Positions 63,102 through 64,000 of a stretch of DNA of 64,000 nt are shown here, in pieces. The DNA lies in assembly GCA_018817425.1 (NCBI GenBank), contig JAHITX010000023.1, positions 31,621 to 95,620 of the forward strand. The letters run 5' to 3'. Each line of letters opens with the position of its first letter. Position 1 is the stretch's first letter. The position numbers and the translations under genes are program-made. The stretch is from Pseudomonadota bacterium (GTDB lineage: Bacteria; Desulfobacterota; Desulfobacteria; Desulfobacterales; RPRI01). The notes under the pieces were generated by a model. The model had not been told where the DNA came from and did no database searches. It saw only the letters and a list, made by a program, of their open reading frames with translations.

Positions 63102-63602
63102 TTATGGACTTTTTAAGAGTTCATCATTTCTTTTTTTGTTGTTTTTAAGTTCTTCTCTGTGTTTCCTTGCTTTACATATCTGCTTTTTCTTGCCTGATAT
63201 TAAGCTTTCTATAGTAATTTCATCAAGGCGGTTAAAGATAGCCTTGCTGGCTTCAATCCAAACCCATCGGGAGAGACAATCGCCTGCCATATTGCACACA
63301 CCGCAAAGTTTGTCTTCCGCTTCAGCACAGTTTGTGATAGCGGCTGTTCCCTCAAGTGTTCGAACAATATCACCAACGGTAATTTTATCTGGTGATTTAT
63401 TTAACATATGCCCGCCATAAGGTCCTCTCCGGCTTTTTATTAAACCGGCATCTTTTAGTTTTTTGATCAAATGCTCAAGGTATTTTAATGAAATATTCTG
63501 TCGTCTTGCTATATCCCTTAAAGGGACAGGGTGTTCATTTGCATAAATAGCAAGATCAAGAATAAGGCGTGTGCCATATCTGCTTTTTGTTGTTAATCTC
63601 AT
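63102..63602 (-). CDS. Rrf2/IscR-family transcriptional regulator with cysteine cluster
   Basis: A 166-residue regulator. The winged HTH is at the N-terminus (MRLTTKSRYGTRLILDLAIY, then LRDIARRQNISLKYLEHLI). The cysteine motif C92-x7-C100-x2-C103-x5-C109 lies where IscR binds its 2Fe-2S cluster (C92, C98, C104 in E. coli), so it probably senses Fe-S or redox state. The C-terminus is a basic tail (KKKQICKARKHREELKNNKK). AGGAT lies upstream. No isc or suf gene is adjacent, so its target is unknown. Confidence 0.87.
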   Translation of the reverse strand: MRLTTKSRYGTRLILDLAIYANEHPVPLRDIARRQNISLKYLEHLIKKLKDAGLIKSRRGPYGGHMLNKSPDKITVGDIVRTLEGTAAITNCAEAEDKLCGVCNMAGDCLSRWVWIEASKAIFNRLDEITIESLISGKKKQICKARKHREELKNNKKRNDELLKSP

Positions 63603-64000
63603 CTGGTAATTATCCTATAACTCCATAGCTAAGCCGGGGAGAATGGAAAAGGTTTATAGAAAAATGCTCCTGTTCGTAGATAAAAGTATATTGGGATGAT
63701 CCTGGAATCTACGAAAGGAGCAAGGAATAAATAAGGCATTATCACATACAGTATGGGAGTGCAAATAGCACATAGTTTGGAGCCAGTTTCAAAACGTCCC
63801 ATTTTAGCCGATCTCTGTGTTGGGTTTAAATTTTGCACGAAGTGACACGTAGTGAAGCATAACCCGACTTTCGCATAAAAATAATAAGCGTTATTATCTT
63901 AAAGGTTTACAAAGTAAGGCACTACAACTAACCCCTAAAGTTTTTTCATGCGATAGTTTTTGTTATTATTAAATTTTTATAATCAACATTCAATTTTTGA
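63603..64000. repeat. Window-end intergenic region with a copy of the palindromic repeat family
   Basis: No gene seen; a minus-strand ORF at 63629-63838 is repeat sequence. GAGCCAGTTTCAAAACG at 63780-63796, plus about 35 similar downstream bases (CGATCT, GTTGGG and AAATTT blocks), matches the left half of the element at 5365-5507. The element may continue beyond the window. Confidence 0.6.

Noticed and set aside
63629..63838. 69-codon minus-strand ORF
   Set aside because: Overlaps the palindromic repeat family and has no ribosome site or recognisable features.

Overview
The window is AT-rich bacterial DNA that most resembles an anaerobic Desulfobacterota (sulfate-reducing or syntrophic deltaproteobacterial) chromosome. 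The signs are a strict-anaerobe-type hybrid cluster protein beside a CRP/FNR regulator, many Mo, Fe-S and flavin redox enzymes of anaerobic catabolism, an orphan NuoF-like protein, and a PPDK-like/TauE/receiver gene cluster. The assignment rests on protein families I recognise, not on a marker gene. I saw no rRNA, tRNA or CRISPR array.

Layout. (1) 0-13.5 kb, minus strand: an apparent catabolic operon. It holds two 2-hydroxyacyl-CoA dehydratase/benzoyl-CoA reductase-family subunits, a 4-hydroxybenzoyl-CoA reductase-like molybdenum enzyme (FAD/4Fe-4S subunit, 2Fe-2S subunit and two large Mo subunits), an exported-looking flavoprotein and an OFA-type MFS carrier, with a PAS-LuxR regulator upstream. 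The likely theme is reductive handling of a phenolic acyl-CoA. (2) 13.7-22.4 kb: a decayed regulator copy, a lipoprotein esterase, a ferritin-like protein, an HcpR-like regulator divergent from hcp with a palindromic operator between them, an HD-domain protein, a ferredoxin-like protein, a DUF1178 protein, and an unusual XRE/zinc-ribbon regulator. (3) 22.5-34.8 kb, plus strand: a second catabolic cluster with two SDR dehydrogenases, a bis-MGD molybdoenzyme, an FAD dehydrogenase of the fumarate reductase/ketosteroid dehydrogenase family, two enoate-reductase-type flavoproteins and a NuoF-like NADH-oxidising subunit. (4) 34.9-38 kb: a VapBC module, an unknown membrane protein, a flavodoxin-family pseudogene and a phosphoesterase.

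(5) 38-52.9 kb is the most interesting region. A compact minus-strand run of nine genes encodes a UspA-like protein, a TauE/SafE permease, a TIGR02186-like membrane-anchored protein, three paralogous PPDK-like proteins, two stand-alone receivers and a cytidylate-kinase-like/BON fusion. It diverges from a histidine kinase and sigma54 activator pair. The three PPDK-like proteins have an ATP-grasp domain and a phospho-histidine domain but a shared C-terminal domain in place of the PEP/pyruvate TIM barrel, and one of the three has lost the ATP-grasp signature residues while keeping the histidine. This looks like a little-described phosphotransfer signalling or metabolic system. (6) 53-64 kb: housekeeping and stress genes (RecD2, GmhB-like HAD, four-helix protein, RlpA, Lon, two Hsp20, an MFS carrier, an Rrf2 regulator).

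Several dispersed intergenic repeats occur. One is a 108-115 bp element with a CCCCCTT/AAGGGGG hairpin (two long copies plus cores), and another is a palindromic GAGCCAGTTTCAAAACG family.
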